The position numbers were made by a program, and so were the translations under genes. A stretch of DNA of 13,648 bases, taken from positions 1 through 13,648 of the forward strand of contig JAFYGL010000641.1 in assembly GCA_017543165.1 (NCBI GenBank), given 5' to 3'. Positions 1 through 7,491 of the stretch are shown here, one piece after another. Every line of letters starts with the position of its first letter. The stretch's first letter is position 1. The stretch comes from Victivallales bacterium. GTDB lineage: Bacteria; Verrucomicrobiota; Lentisphaeria; Oligosphaerales; Oligosphaeraceae. The notes below the pieces were generated by a model. It was not told the DNA's origin. It made no database searches and saw only the letters and a program-made list of their open reading frames with translations.

Positions 1-714
1 GCCATCATCGCCATTTTGGCGGCAATGCTGCTGCCCGCATTGAGCAAGGCGCGGGAAAAGGCACGCACCATAACTTGTGTAAACAATCTCAAGACAATAG
101 CAAACCTTGACATGTTCTACCAGGATGACTTTGATGGGTATATCATGCCAACAAACTATAATCTAAGCGGCAAATCTACTTGGAGCTACTTGAACCTCAT
201 AAACAAACTTCAATACTTGGGTGCAGGGGTATCACATAAGGCAAGCGTTGAGGGAATGAAACTCATGCCAACCTTTGTCTGCCCCACGGAATCAAAGGAG
301 TGGGGTTCTCATAGTTCCCCTGAATGGAAATTCTTCTACACGCATTACGCGCGCAATCTGGTTGCTGGCTGCGTTGCATACGTGGCAGGAAATGAAGCCA
401 ATCTTGGCAGCTATGGCGGAGCAAACTACATCAAGAAGTTTCGTGCCAAGAGGAACACCGAATTTTCACAGCCGTCGATTGCTGTCATAGAGGCAGATAG
501 CGTTCGTTTGAATGACTATGCAAATTTCTGGTGGGTACACATGTATAGCAATGGCAGACACAATGGCGGTTGGCTGGAGAATCCAGAAACCAACGTGCTG
601 GTCTATCGGAGTGGCAACGGCAATTACCAGTTCGGGGATGGTCACGTTGAAACCGTAAAAGACCCAGTCAACTCTATGGCCAGCGTGGAAAATACAAGGG
701 GTTTTGCGCTATAA
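1..714 (+). CDS. Prepilin-like (pseudopilin, H-X9-DG type) protein, 5' end missing
   Basis: The reading frame is open from the first base of the window, so the gene starts upstream; 237 residues plus the stop are visible. It opens with AIIAILAAMLLPALSKAREK, which matches the second half of the hydrophobic N-terminal helix of type IV prepilins and type II secretion pseudopilins, followed by the usual charged segment. The cleavage/methylation motif would lie just upstream. The C-terminus has a GRHNGG segment and then FGDGHVET, resembling the H-X9-DG prepilin-associated domain, but here about 25 residues separate the His from the DG. Proteins of this class are very numerous in Lentisphaerota and Planctomycetota, usually with unknown individual roles; membrane anchoring with a periplasmic or surface C-terminal domain is inferred. 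Base composition looks more AT-rich than in the minus-strand genes next to it. The stop is followed by a hairpin at 751-773. Confidence 0.75.
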   Translation, partial: AIIAILAAMLLPALSKAREKARTITCVNNLKTIANLDMFYQDDFDGYIMPTNYNLSGKSTWSYLNLINKLQYLGAGVSHKASVEGMKLMPTFVCPTESKEWGSHSSPEWKFFYTHYARNLVAGCVAYVAGNEANLGSYGGANYIKKFRAKRNTEFSQPSIAVIEADSVRLNDYANFWWVHMYSNGRHNGGWLENPETNVLVYRSGNGNYQFGDGHVETVKDPVNSMASVENTRGFAL

Positions 715-750
715 GGCATTCCACATCAGGAGTGTTGCAAAAACATTATT

Positions 751-773
751 GTGGGCGCCGCTTCGGCGCCCAC
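751..773. terminator. GC-rich hairpin between convergent genes, possible bidirectional terminator
   Basis: GTGGGCGCCG, a 3-nt CTT loop and CGGCGCCCAC form a perfect 10-bp stem in the gap between the prepilin-like gene (stop at 714) and the regulator gene (stop at 817, minus strand). Read on the minus strand, the stem is followed by AATAATGTTTTTG, a moderately T-rich tail that suits an intrinsic terminator of the regulator gene. On the plus strand no T-run follows. The same stem recurs at 5281-5303 with one loop base changed, so it may instead be a dispersed repeat unit. Confidence 0.5.
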
Positions 774-816
774 ATAAACGCACCCACGCCCAAACCGCCG
801 TTACCGCTAGCGAGAA

Positions 817-1473
817 TCAGCGTCTCTGCGTTGAATTGCACCAGATGTTTTCGGCTATTTGGCGAGGAATGCTTATTTCCTGCCCGTCCTTTTCCAAGGT
901 GATGCTGCTGGCGTCCAATGAGAGGACACCGACCTTGACCACATCGTCTATTGACAGGGGGCAGTCCTTTGCCGCATTGCGCCCTATGCATGTGACCGTG
1001 ACCACGCTGCCTATCGGCACATCGGAAAGCAGTTTGGCATCTTTGTTTTCAGGGCGCAGGGCGTCCATCAAGTAAACACGCAATGCCTGTGCATCGGCCC
1101 GCTTGGTTATGGCGTCGGAAAACAGCACGAGGCGCTCGATGGTGCTGTCGTCCACCAAATGCTCTATTCGGCAGGCGGTCTCGCCTGCCTGCTGTGAATT
1201 CAGCCCCAGTATTCCTGCGAAGAAGCGAGTAAGCACCTCGTGGCGCCTGATGACCTCGTCCGCAATCCGTTTTCCCTCCATGGTGAGTTCCACTGGGAAA
1301 TGGGTGCTGTATTGGATGTAGCCCAGACTTGCCAGCTGCTTCAATGCCGCCGTCACAGAAGGCATCTTCACATTCAGGCTCTCTGCGATTTTCTTGGTGT
1401 GGGCATGCCCCTCAATCTCTATGAGGTGCGCAATTGTCTCCAGATAATCCTCTAGGCTTTCCGAAAGTTTCAT
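817..1473 (-). CDS. DtxR-family metal-dependent transcriptional regulator with FeoA-like C-terminal domain
   Basis: 218 residues starting MKLSESLEDYLETI. An upstream in-frame start (1530) would overlap ddl; ATG at 1473 has a GAGG ribosome site 6 nt upstream and is preferred. Residues 1-70 are the winged HTH (EDYLETIAHL, then KKIAESLNVKMPSVTAALKQL), about 71-140 the metal-binding and dimerisation domain, and about 145-210 an SH3/FeoA-like domain (VPIGSVVTV...IPRQIAENIW). Candidate metal ligands are D9, E12, H78, E79, C101, E104 and H105. C101-x-x-E104-H105 resembles iron-sensing DtxR/IdeR, while D9 and E12 match manganese-sensing MntR. It probably represses metal uptake genes when metal is bound; none are in the window, so iron or manganese cannot be decided. 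It is the last gene of the minus-strand run, 16 nt after ddl. Confidence 0.88.
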   Translation of the reverse strand: MKLSESLEDYLETIAHLIEIEGHAHTKKIAESLNVKMPSVTAALKQLASLGYIQYSTHFPVELTMEGKRIADEVIRRHEVLTRFFAGILGLNSQQAGETACRIEHLVDDSTIERLVLFSDAITKRADAQALRVYLMDALRPENKDAKLLSDVPIGSVVTVTCIGRNAAKDCPLSIDDVVKVGVLSLDASSITLEKDGQEISIPRQIAENIWCNSTQRR

Positions 1474-1489
1474 AGTCGCCTCGCAGTCT

Positions 1490-2545
1490 TTATTGAGTCG
1501 CCAGCATGATAAGCCTGTCCACCAGTTCACTGTATCCGATGCCAGACAGCCCCATCAGCTTGGGATACATGCTTATCTTGGTGAAGCCAGGTATTGTATT
1601 GACCTCGTTCAATATCCACTTGCCTTCCTTCGTAAAGAAGAAGTCCACCCTGGACATGCCCCTGCATCCCAATGCAATATATACTTTTGCTGCAATTTTG
1701 TGCATTTCCTTTATTTCATTGTCAGAAAGCATTGCGGGGGCAACCAATTCTGCGGCCTCATCGTCATTGTATTTTGCATCGTAGGAATAGAAGCCCTTCT
1801 TCATTACGATTTCGCCAGGCACCGCGCAGAATGGCTCCGCATTCCCCAGCACCGCGCATTCGATTTCGCGCCCCACGATTGCCTTCTCCACCAGCACCTT
1901 GCGGTCGTACTTCATCGCCTCGTCCAATGCGGCATTGAATTCCTCTGGCTTTTTGACTTCGACGACGCCCACGGACGAGCCTGCATTGGCGGGCTTCACG
2001 AACAGGGGCAAGCCCAGTTTTGCAATCACATCGTTCACGTTGGGGCGGGGGCTTTCCTTTTTCACAAGAATCCAATCTGCGGTGGCAATGCCCTCGTGCT
2101 CAAGTATCTGCTTTGCCACAGCCTTGTCCATGCATACCGCCGAGGCCGTCATTCCGCAGCCCACGCAAGGGCAGCCCAGCAATTGGGAAAGGCCCTGGAC
2201 CGCGCCGTCCTCGCCATTCATGCCATGGAGCACGGGGAACAATATGTCAAATGGCAGCGGTGTCCTGCTGGAGCCTGTGAAAGAGAGCACTGCTTGCCCA
2301 TTCAGCCTTACGGGGAACACGGGCACTCCGCCTTCCGCCAGATGCACCTTGGTGGCGTCCTCCACATTCGCGGCAAATACGCCGTCCTCATAGAAGAACC
2401 AGTTGCCTTCCTTGGAAATGCCGACTGTGAGAACCTGGTATTTCTCACGGGAAATCGCCGCGCACACATTGGTGGCGGAAATCAATGAAACCTCATGCTC
2501 CGTGGACTGGCCGCCGCCCAGCAGGCAGATTACCTTCTTCTCCAT
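1490..2545 (-). CDS. ddl: D-alanine--D-alanine ligase
   Basis: ATP-grasp enzyme that joins two D-alanines in the cytoplasm to supply peptidoglycan precursors. With the ATG at 2545 it has 351 residues. That start has AAAGGGGAG 10 nt upstream, whereas the in-frame TTG at 2554 lies too close to the same site. Visible motifs: LGGGQSTEHEVSLIS (9-23), HGMNGEDGAVQG (107-118), KPANAGSSVGV (184-194), GFYSYDAKYN (251-260), SRVDFF (298-303) and NEVNTIPGFT (313-322). The tyrosine-containing FYSYDAKY loop is the form seen in D-Ala-D-Ala ligases; VanA-type D-lactate ligases differ there, so vancomycin resistance is not implied. The gene lies 21 nt after ffh and 16 nt before the regulator. No mur genes flank it, which is unlike many dcw clusters. 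Confidence 0.95.
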   Translation of the reverse strand: MEKKVICLLGGGQSTEHEVSLISATNVCAAISREKYQVLTVGISKEGNWFFYEDGVFAANVEDATKVHLAEGGVPVFPVRLNGQAVLSFTGSSRTPLPFDILFPVLHGMNGEDGAVQGLSQLLGCPCVGCGMTASAVCMDKAVAKQILEHEGIATADWILVKKESPRPNVNDVIAKLGLPLFVKPANAGSSVGVVEVKKPEEFNAALDEAMKYDRKVLVEKAIVGREIECAVLGNAEPFCAVPGEIVMKKGFYSYDAKYNDDEAAELVAPAMLSDNEIKEMHKIAAKVYIALGCRGMSRVDFFFTKEGKWILNEVNTIPGFTKISMYPKLMGLSGIGYSELVDRLIMLATQ

Positions 2546-2566
2546 TGTCTTCAAACTCCCCTTTGC

Positions 2567-4093
2567 TTACCTATGCCTATTGTTCTTGCGGGACTTCTTC
2601 GCCTGCTTCTTCTGCTCCAGACGCTTCTTCTGGGCTGCCAGCTTATGCGCGTCCATATTGTCCGAGCGACTTGGATAATTGCCCATGCCGCCCATGCCGC
2701 CCATGTTTCCCATGCCGCCCATGTTTCCCATGCCGCCACCGCCAAAGAGGTTGCCCAGCCCGCCAAGCCCGCCACCGCCAAAGAGGTTGCCCAGCCCGCC
2801 AAAGCCGCCATTGGCCATCTTGCTCATGAATGTGCGCATCTGCTGGAACTGCTTGAGCAATTCGTTGATTTCCTTGATTGGAACTGCGCAGCCCTTGGAT
2901 ATTCTCATGCGCCTGGACTGGCCGATGCTGTCAGGATTCCTGCGCTCGTATGGCGTCATGCTGTTGATGATGCCTTCCATGCGGTTGAACATCTTCTCGT
3001 CCATTGCCTCAGGAGGCAAGGCAGGCATTCCAGGAATCATGCCCAGCAGTTTGGCGAAACCGCCCATGCTGCGCATGCGCTTGATCTGGTCCTTGAAGTC
3101 ATCGAAACCGAAGGTATTCTTCTTGATGCGCTCTTCAAGTTTCTTCGCCTCTTCTTCCTGGATGGATTCCGCCGCCCTTTCGTAGAGCGAAAGAATGTCG
3201 CCCATGCCCAGGATGCGCCCAGCCATTCTGTCAGGATGGAACACCTCCAGGTCATTGGGCTTCTCGCCGACCGTCAGGAACTTGATGGGCTTGCCAGTGA
3301 CCTGGTGCATGGAAAGAGCCGCGCCGCCGCGGGCATCGCCGTCCAATTTGGTCAAAATAATGCCTGTTATGCCCAGTGCGTCATTGAAGTGACGTGCAAC
3401 GGAAACTGCCTCCTGGCCCAATGCGGCATCGCCAACCAGCAGTATTTCATGGGGTTCCACCTTCTTTTTGACGCGCACCAGCTCCTGCACCAGTTCCTCG
3501 TCTATCTGCAATCTGCCAGCGGTATCCAGAATCACGGCGTCCATGCCATTCTCGCGGGCAAAGTCCAATGCCTTGGCGGCCAGTTTGGGCACGTCCTTCT
3601 CCTCGCGGTCCGCATAAACGCGCACGCCCAGATCCTTGCCCAGCAACTCCAACTGGTCGATTGCGGCTGGCCTGTACACATCGCAACCCACCAGCAATAC
3701 CTTCTTGTGTGTCTTGTCCTTCAGGTATTTTGCCAACTTGGCGCTGGTGGTGGTCTTGCCGCTACCATGGAGACCGCACAGCATGATTATTGCAGGCTCG
3801 CCCTTGTCCAGTTCAAGGCCCGCGCTGTTCTCGCCCAGCAATGACACCAGCTTGTCATAGACGACTTTCACCACCTGCTGGCCAGGCTCCACATTGCGCA
3901 GCACCTGCTCTCCCAGGCATTCCTGCGAGCACTTGTTCACAAAGTCCGTGGCGACCTCGTAGTTCACATCCGCTTCAAGCAGGGCATTGCGTATCTCCTC
4001 CATTGAAGCGCGTATATTGCTTTCAGTAAGGACGCTACGTCCCGTCAGTTTCCTGAAAATGCCCTGGAATTTGCCTGTAAGATTGTCAAACAT
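2567..4093 (-). CDS. ffh: Signal recognition particle GTPase Ffh with Gly/Met-rich repeated tail
   Basis: 508 residues, longer than the roughly 450 typical of Ffh. It binds signal sequences of nascent membrane proteins and SRP RNA, and docks with FtsY at the inner membrane. The N domain spans about 1-95, then the G domain: P-loop GLHGSGKTTT (107-116, where Ffh commonly has Gln for the His), CDVYRPAAIDQL (137-148), DTAGR (190-194) and TKLDGDARGG (248-257). The M domain has GMGDILSLYERA (296-307), Met-rich helices and the RNA-binding region RRMRISKG (394-401). After about residue 428 comes a low-complexity tail, GGLGNLFGGGGL twice and then GNMGGM-type units to about 472, followed by a Lys/Arg-rich end. 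ATG at 4093 has TAAGGA upstream that overlaps the galK stop codon, suggesting translational coupling; the gap is 13 nt. Confidence 0.96.
   Translation of the reverse strand: MFDNLTGKFQGIFRKLTGRSVLTESNIRASMEEIRNALLEADVNYEVATDFVNKCSQECLGEQVLRNVEPGQQVVKVVYDKLVSLLGENSAGLELDKGEPAIIMLCGLHGSGKTTTSAKLAKYLKDKTHKKVLLVGCDVYRPAAIDQLELLGKDLGVRVYADREEKDVPKLAAKALDFARENGMDAVILDTAGRLQIDEELVQELVRVKKKVEPHEILLVGDAALGQEAVSVARHFNDALGITGIILTKLDGDARGGAALSMHQVTGKPIKFLTVGEKPNDLEVFHPDRMAGRILGMGDILSLYERAAESIQEEEAKKLEERIKKNTFGFDDFKDQIKRMRSMGGFAKLLGMIPGMPALPPEAMDEKMFNRMEGIINSMTPYERRNPDSIGQSRRMRISKGCAVPIKEINELLKQFQQMRTFMSKMANGGFGGLGNLFGGGGLGGLGNLFGGGGMGNMGGMGNMGGMGGMGNYPSRSDNMDAHKLAAQKKRLEQKKQAKKSRKNNRHR
2682..2806 (-). 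repeat. Short tandem repeats inside ffh encoding the Gly/Met-rich tail
   Basis: Two direct copies of a 36-nt unit (2735-2770 and 2771-2806) encode GGLGNLFGGGG(L/M). Next to them is an array of 9-nt CCCATGCCG and CCCATGTTT units (plus strand, 2682-2735), including two 18-nt pairs at 2700-2717 and 2718-2735. All unit lengths are multiples of three, so copy-number change would keep the ffh frame. Slippage is a likely origin. Confidence 0.85.
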
Positions 4094-4106
4094 AGATTCG
4101 TTGTCC

Positions 4107-5252
4107 TTAGATTAAAGCCGCGCCGTCAGAAGGCACGCATATTATATCCTGCAAAGTCGCGCCAGTTTTCTGTTTGTATTGCTCCACAATGGTCTGCGCG
4201 TACGCATTGGCATCCCCTGCCTTGACCAGGTGCACGGAAATGCCGCCGAAGCCGCCGCCGCTGAGCCGTGCGCCCAGGCAAAGCGGATTCGCCTTGGCAA
4301 GCGCCACTATCTCGTCCAGTTCCTCGCAGCTGTTCTTGAAGTTGAGCCTGGAGCTCTCATGGGACTGGAACATCAATTGGCCGAAGCCCGCAATGTCGCC
4401 TGCGTCGAGGCAGGCAATGCCCGCCGCCACACGCTCCATCTCGCCCACAACATGCTTGGCGCAGCCATACGAAACTGCGTCCAGCCCAGGGGCGCATTCC
4501 TCCAGTTGCGCCATTGACACGTCCCGCAGAGCCTTTACACCAGGAATGCGCTTCGCAATGTGCTCCAGCGCCTTCTGGCAGCCCATACGCCTGTCGTTGT
4601 ACTCGTTGGTGAGAAAATGCTTCACCATGCTGTTGATTACCACGAAGGCATATCCCGCGGGCATGGCAATGGTGCTTGTCTCCAGCGTCCTGAAGTCGGA
4701 ATGTATCAGGCAATTCGCCTTGCCACGCAGTGAGCTGAACTGGTCAAGCAAGCCTGTATTGGCGCCGATGTAGGTATTCTCGCACTCTTGGCCCGCCTTC
4801 GCCATCTCCAGCCAGGGCAGTTCCTTGCCAGCAAGGGAGCATAATGCCAGGCCAACTGACATCTCCAGCGCGGCGGAACTGCTCATGCCAGCGGACAGCG
4901 GCACGTTGCCTCGCAGCACCGCATTGAATGCTGGCACCTCCACGCCGCGCTTGCGCAGCGCCAGTACCATGCCTTTCACATAGCCAGACCAGTCGCCCTT
5001 GACATGGGCACCGAAGTCCCCGATGTCAAAATGCTTGTCCTCGCCAAAGTCCGCGTCCACCAGCGTGCACTGCGTTCCTTCCGCAGGCGCCGCGGCAAAG
5101 AGGATATACCTGTCCACCGCAGCGCTCAGCACCGTGCCCTGGTTGTAGTCGGTGTGGTTGCCCAGTATCTCCAGCCGCCCTGGCGCACAGCCAATGCAAC
5201 TTGGCTCCCGCCCAAAACGGGCGATGAATATTTCCCTGACTTCGTTTTTCAT
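4107..5252 (-). CDS. galK: Galactokinase (GHMP kinase family)
   Basis: Phosphorylates alpha-D-galactose at C1 with ATP, the entry step of the Leloir pathway, in the cytoplasm. It has 381 residues, almost the length of E. coli GalK (382). Motifs: GRLEILGNHTDYNQG (25-39, galactokinase signature), PLSAGMSSSAALE (118-130, GHMP ATP-binding loop), LLDQFSS (168-174) with the likely catalytic Asp at 170, and GARLSGGGFGG (327-337). The frame can be extended to 5312, but that adds residues encoded by the hairpin at 5281-5303, so the start MKNEVREIFI at 5252 is preferred. The ribosome site before it is weak. No galT or galE is nearby. Other GHMP sugar kinases are possible, but the N-terminal signature favours galactokinase. 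Confidence 0.9.
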   Translation of the reverse strand: MKNEVREIFIARFGREPSCIGCAPGRLEILGNHTDYNQGTVLSAAVDRYILFAAAPAEGTQCTLVDADFGEDKHFDIGDFGAHVKGDWSGYVKGMVLALRKRGVEVPAFNAVLRGNVPLSAGMSSSAALEMSVGLALCSLAGKELPWLEMAKAGQECENTYIGANTGLLDQFSSLRGKANCLIHSDFRTLETSTIAMPAGYAFVVINSMVKHFLTNEYNDRRMGCQKALEHIAKRIPGVKALRDVSMAQLEECAPGLDAVSYGCAKHVVGEMERVAAGIACLDAGDIAGFGQLMFQSHESSRLNFKNSCEELDEIVALAKANPLCLGARLSGGGFGGISVHLVKAGDANAYAQTIVEQYKQKTGATLQDIICVPSDGAALI

Positions 5253-5266
5253 GTTTGTTCGTGTGG

Positions 5267-5318
5267 ACGCCGATTTTTGAGTGGGCGCCGCCTCGGCGCC
5301 CACATGCCACATCGGCGT
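5267..5318. repeat. Two-tier stem-loop between iorB and galK
   Basis: An inner perfect 10-bp stem, GTGGGCGCCG / CGGCGCCCAC (5281-5303, loop CCT), lies inside an outer 8-bp inverted pair, ACGCCGAT (5267-5274) and ATCGGCGT (5311-5318). The outer right arm touches the iorB stop codon (5318-5320). The inner stem is the same as that at 751-773 except for one loop base. No T-run follows on the minus strand, so it may attenuate or stabilise the message, or be a mobile hairpin repeat, rather than act as a classic terminator. Confidence 0.55.
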
Positions 5319-5890
5319 TATTTCACTGCGGCGCGGCCTGCGTCAAATGCCTTCAGGTTCATATCCACGATAGCCTGTCCCTTGCGGGCGAAGTTCTCTG
5401 CGACAATGTCGCGGAGCAAAGCGCTGTCCAGCGCCAGGAAATGTGAGATTGCGCCTAGGAGGACTGTGTTCATGGCGCGTGGATTGCCGATGCTGGCCGC
5501 AATGCCGTCCGCATCGATTACCACGCTGTTTGGCACTGCCTTGACCGCATCCACAACCTCCTGTGTCTCTGGATAGTCGCCGATGTTCTTGACTGGCTTG
5601 CTGTTGGCGATGATGACGCCCTTCGGGGACAGCCCCCTGATGTGGCGCAATGCCTCCATGGGCTCCACTGCGATTATGACGTCCGCCGTCCCGTCCGCAA
5701 TCAAATCTGAATAGATTCCGTCGCTGGACAGCCTCAGGTGCGCCAGCACGGCGCCGCCGCGCTGGGACATTCCGTGCACCTCGGACTGCTTCACATTCAG
5801 GCCCAGTTTCATTGCGGCCTTGCCGATGATCGCCGCAATTGTAAGAATGCCCTGGCCGCCTACGCCCGCGAGTATTATGTCGTTTTTCAT
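5318..5890 (-). CDS. iorB: Indolepyruvate ferredoxin oxidoreductase beta subunit
   Basis: 190 residues; the 2-oxoacid oxidoreductase gamma/beta-type subunit that pairs with IorA to oxidise aryl pyruvates (indolepyruvate, phenylpyruvate) to aryl-acetyl-CoA with ferredoxin as acceptor, or to run in reverse under anaerobic conditions. It opens with the typical MKNDIILAGVGGQGILT, followed by VKQSEVHGMSQRGGAVLAHLR (about 34-54), DVIIAVEPMEALRH and SVVIDADGIA. An upstream in-frame ATG at 5944 would overlap iorA; ATG at 5890 has AAGGTGG upstream and sits 23 nt after the iorA stop, so it is preferred. The order iorA-iorB supports one transcript and one enzyme. Confidence 0.93.
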   Translation of the reverse strand: MKNDIILAGVGGQGILTIAAIIGKAAMKLGLNVKQSEVHGMSQRGGAVLAHLRLSSDGIYSDLIADGTADVIIAVEPMEALRHIRGLSPKGVIIANSKPVKNIGDYPETQEVVDAVKAVPNSVVIDADGIAASIGNPRAMNTVLLGAISHFLALDSALLRDIVAENFARKGQAIVDMNLKAFDAGRAAVK

Positions 5891-5913
5891 ATTGCTTCCA
5901 CCTTCTTGTTTAA

Positions 5914-7491
5914 TCACTTCTTCCTGCGCAATGTCTGTATGCACTCACGGCGTGAGATTATCACGGAAAGGCCTGCGAACGCCATTTCCTCCTTGAGAAT
6001 AGCCACGTTTTCCTCGTGGTTCTTTGGCAGAGGCGTGATGACGCGGATATGCTCTGGCTTTACGCCCAGGCCAGCGCAGATGTCCTCCACGCGGCCTGCG
6101 CCGATGGAGTTCTGCCCGCCAGTCATGCCAGTTGTGCCATTGTCCAGGATGATTGCGGTGATGGGCGCGTTTTCCCAGGCCGCGTCAAGAATGCCTGTCA
6201 TTCCAGAATGTGTGAATGTGGAATCGCCGATGACTGCCAGCGCAGGCGAAATGCCTGCATCCGCAGCGCCTTTCGCCATGGAGATGGAGGCGCCCATATC
6301 GACGCAGGATGAAATCGCGTTGTAGGGAGGCAGGGCACCCAGCGTGTAGCAGCCGATGTCGCCGAATACCCGTGCGCCTGGCTTGTCCGATATCGCTTCC
6401 TTGATTGCCTTGTATGTGTCGGCATGGGGGCATCCATCGCACAGGCGTGGAGGACGGGCCTTCACCAAATCTGGCACAGCGCGCAGTTCAGGTAGCGGCA
6501 GGCCAAATGCCTTTGCAACCACATACGGATTCAGTTCGCCAGTACGGGGCAGGGCGCCGCTCAGGCGTCCCAGCACCTTTGGATTGCCCAGCGCGCCAAG
6601 CAGTTGCTGTTCGATGAAGGGCATTCCTTCCTCCACCAGCATCACTTTGTCGCAACTGTCCATCAGTTGCGCCAGCTGTTTCTTGGGCAGCGGGTATTGC
6701 GATACCTTGAGTATTGTGTATGGGCACTTCCCGCCGAAGGCCTCCATCACATAGTTGTAGCCTATGCCAGAAGCAATTATGCCGTAGCTCTTGTCAGTGC
6801 CAGGAATCAGCTTGTTGAAGGGGCTGTCCTCGCTGGCGGCCAGGAAATCAGCCTGCTTGGCGCAGAGGCGCACATAGTTGCGCTGCGCAATGGCGGGCAG
6901 CAGCACGAAGCGGCGGTCGCCTTCCTTCTCCGCCACTGGCTGCGCCTGTATCACTTCGCCGCGCTGTATGTTGGCGCGTGAATGTGAAAGACGGGTGGTC
7001 AGGCGCATCAGAATCGGCGTCTCGAACTTCTCCGACAACTCGAACGCATAACGCGCCATGTTGTATGCCTCCTGCTGGGAGGAAGGCTCCAGGCAGGGCA
7101 TCATGGCGAACTGCGCGTAGTACCTGGAATCCTGCTCGTTCTGGGAACTGTGCATGGACGGGTCGTCCGCCGAGGTCACAATCAGGCCGCCGCGCACGCC
7201 AGTGACTGCCGAGTTCACAAAACTGTCCGCCGCCACATTCAAGCCCACGTGCTTCATGCACACGATGGCGCGCTTCCCTGCAAAGGACATGCCCAGCGCC
7301 TCTTCCATGGCAACTTTCTCGTTGCTGGACCACTCGCGGTGGACCCCGCGCTCAGCCGCCTCCGCAGAACCCTGCATGTATTCCATGATCTCAGTGGAGG
7401 GCGTTCCAGGATATGCATAGCACCCTGAAAGACCTGCATCCAATACTCCCTGGGCAAATGCCTCATCGCCCAGCAACAATTGCTCTGACAT
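5914..7491 (-). CDS. iorA: Indolepyruvate ferredoxin oxidoreductase alpha subunit, without C-terminal ferredoxin domain
   Basis: 525 residues with a GAGGAAG ribosome site just before the ATG. The N-terminal half is the pyrimidine-binding region (LLLGDEAFAQGVLDAG, then YAYPGTPSTEI at 26-36, EWSSNEKVAMEEALG at 53-67). RPPRLCDGCPHADTY (346-360) is a hallmark of IorA. The thiamine diphosphate site is GDSTFTHSGMTGILDA (422-437) leading to LDNGTTGMTGGQ (449-460). The protein ends at ISRRECIQTLRRKK, about where archaeal-type IorA continues into a two-cluster [4Fe-4S] ferredoxin domain; no CxxCxxCxxxC motif is visible. Shorter bacterial forms are known from memory, so this may be normal for the lineage. 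Electrons would then need a separate ferredoxin. It is the first gene of the minus-strand run. Confidence 0.94.
   Translation of the reverse strand: MSEQLLLGDEAFAQGVLDAGLSGCYAYPGTPSTEIMEYMQGSAEAAERGVHREWSSNEKVAMEEALGMSFAGKRAIVCMKHVGLNVAADSFVNSAVTGVRGGLIVTSADDPSMHSSQNEQDSRYYAQFAMMPCLEPSSQQEAYNMARYAFELSEKFETPILMRLTTRLSHSRANIQRGEVIQAQPVAEKEGDRRFVLLPAIAQRNYVRLCAKQADFLAASEDSPFNKLIPGTDKSYGIIASGIGYNYVMEAFGGKCPYTILKVSQYPLPKKQLAQLMDSCDKVMLVEEGMPFIEQQLLGALGNPKVLGRLSGALPRTGELNPYVVAKAFGLPLPELRAVPDLVKARPPRLCDGCPHADTYKAIKEAISDKPGARVFGDIGCYTLGALPPYNAISSCVDMGASISMAKGAADAGISPALAVIGDSTFTHSGMTGILDAAWENAPITAIILDNGTTGMTGGQNSIGAGRVEDICAGLGVKPEHIRVITPLPKNHEENVAILKEEMAFAGLSVIISRRECIQTLRRKK

Noticed and set aside
1493..2488. 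Long open frame of 331 codons opposite ddl
   Set aside because: Antisense to a clearly recognised ddl gene; the His/Ala-rich product has no family features.
2495..3844. Long open frame of 449 codons on the plus strand opposite ffh
   Set aside because: It mirrors ffh, whose protein carries all the SRP GTPase motifs. The antisense product is Ala/His/Leu-rich low-complexity sequence with no recognisable domain, as expected from codon bias on the other strand.
5253..5312. Longer galK start at 5312
   Set aside because: The extra 20 codons are encoded by the hairpin repeat and are not galactokinase-like; the start at 5252 gives the normal family length.
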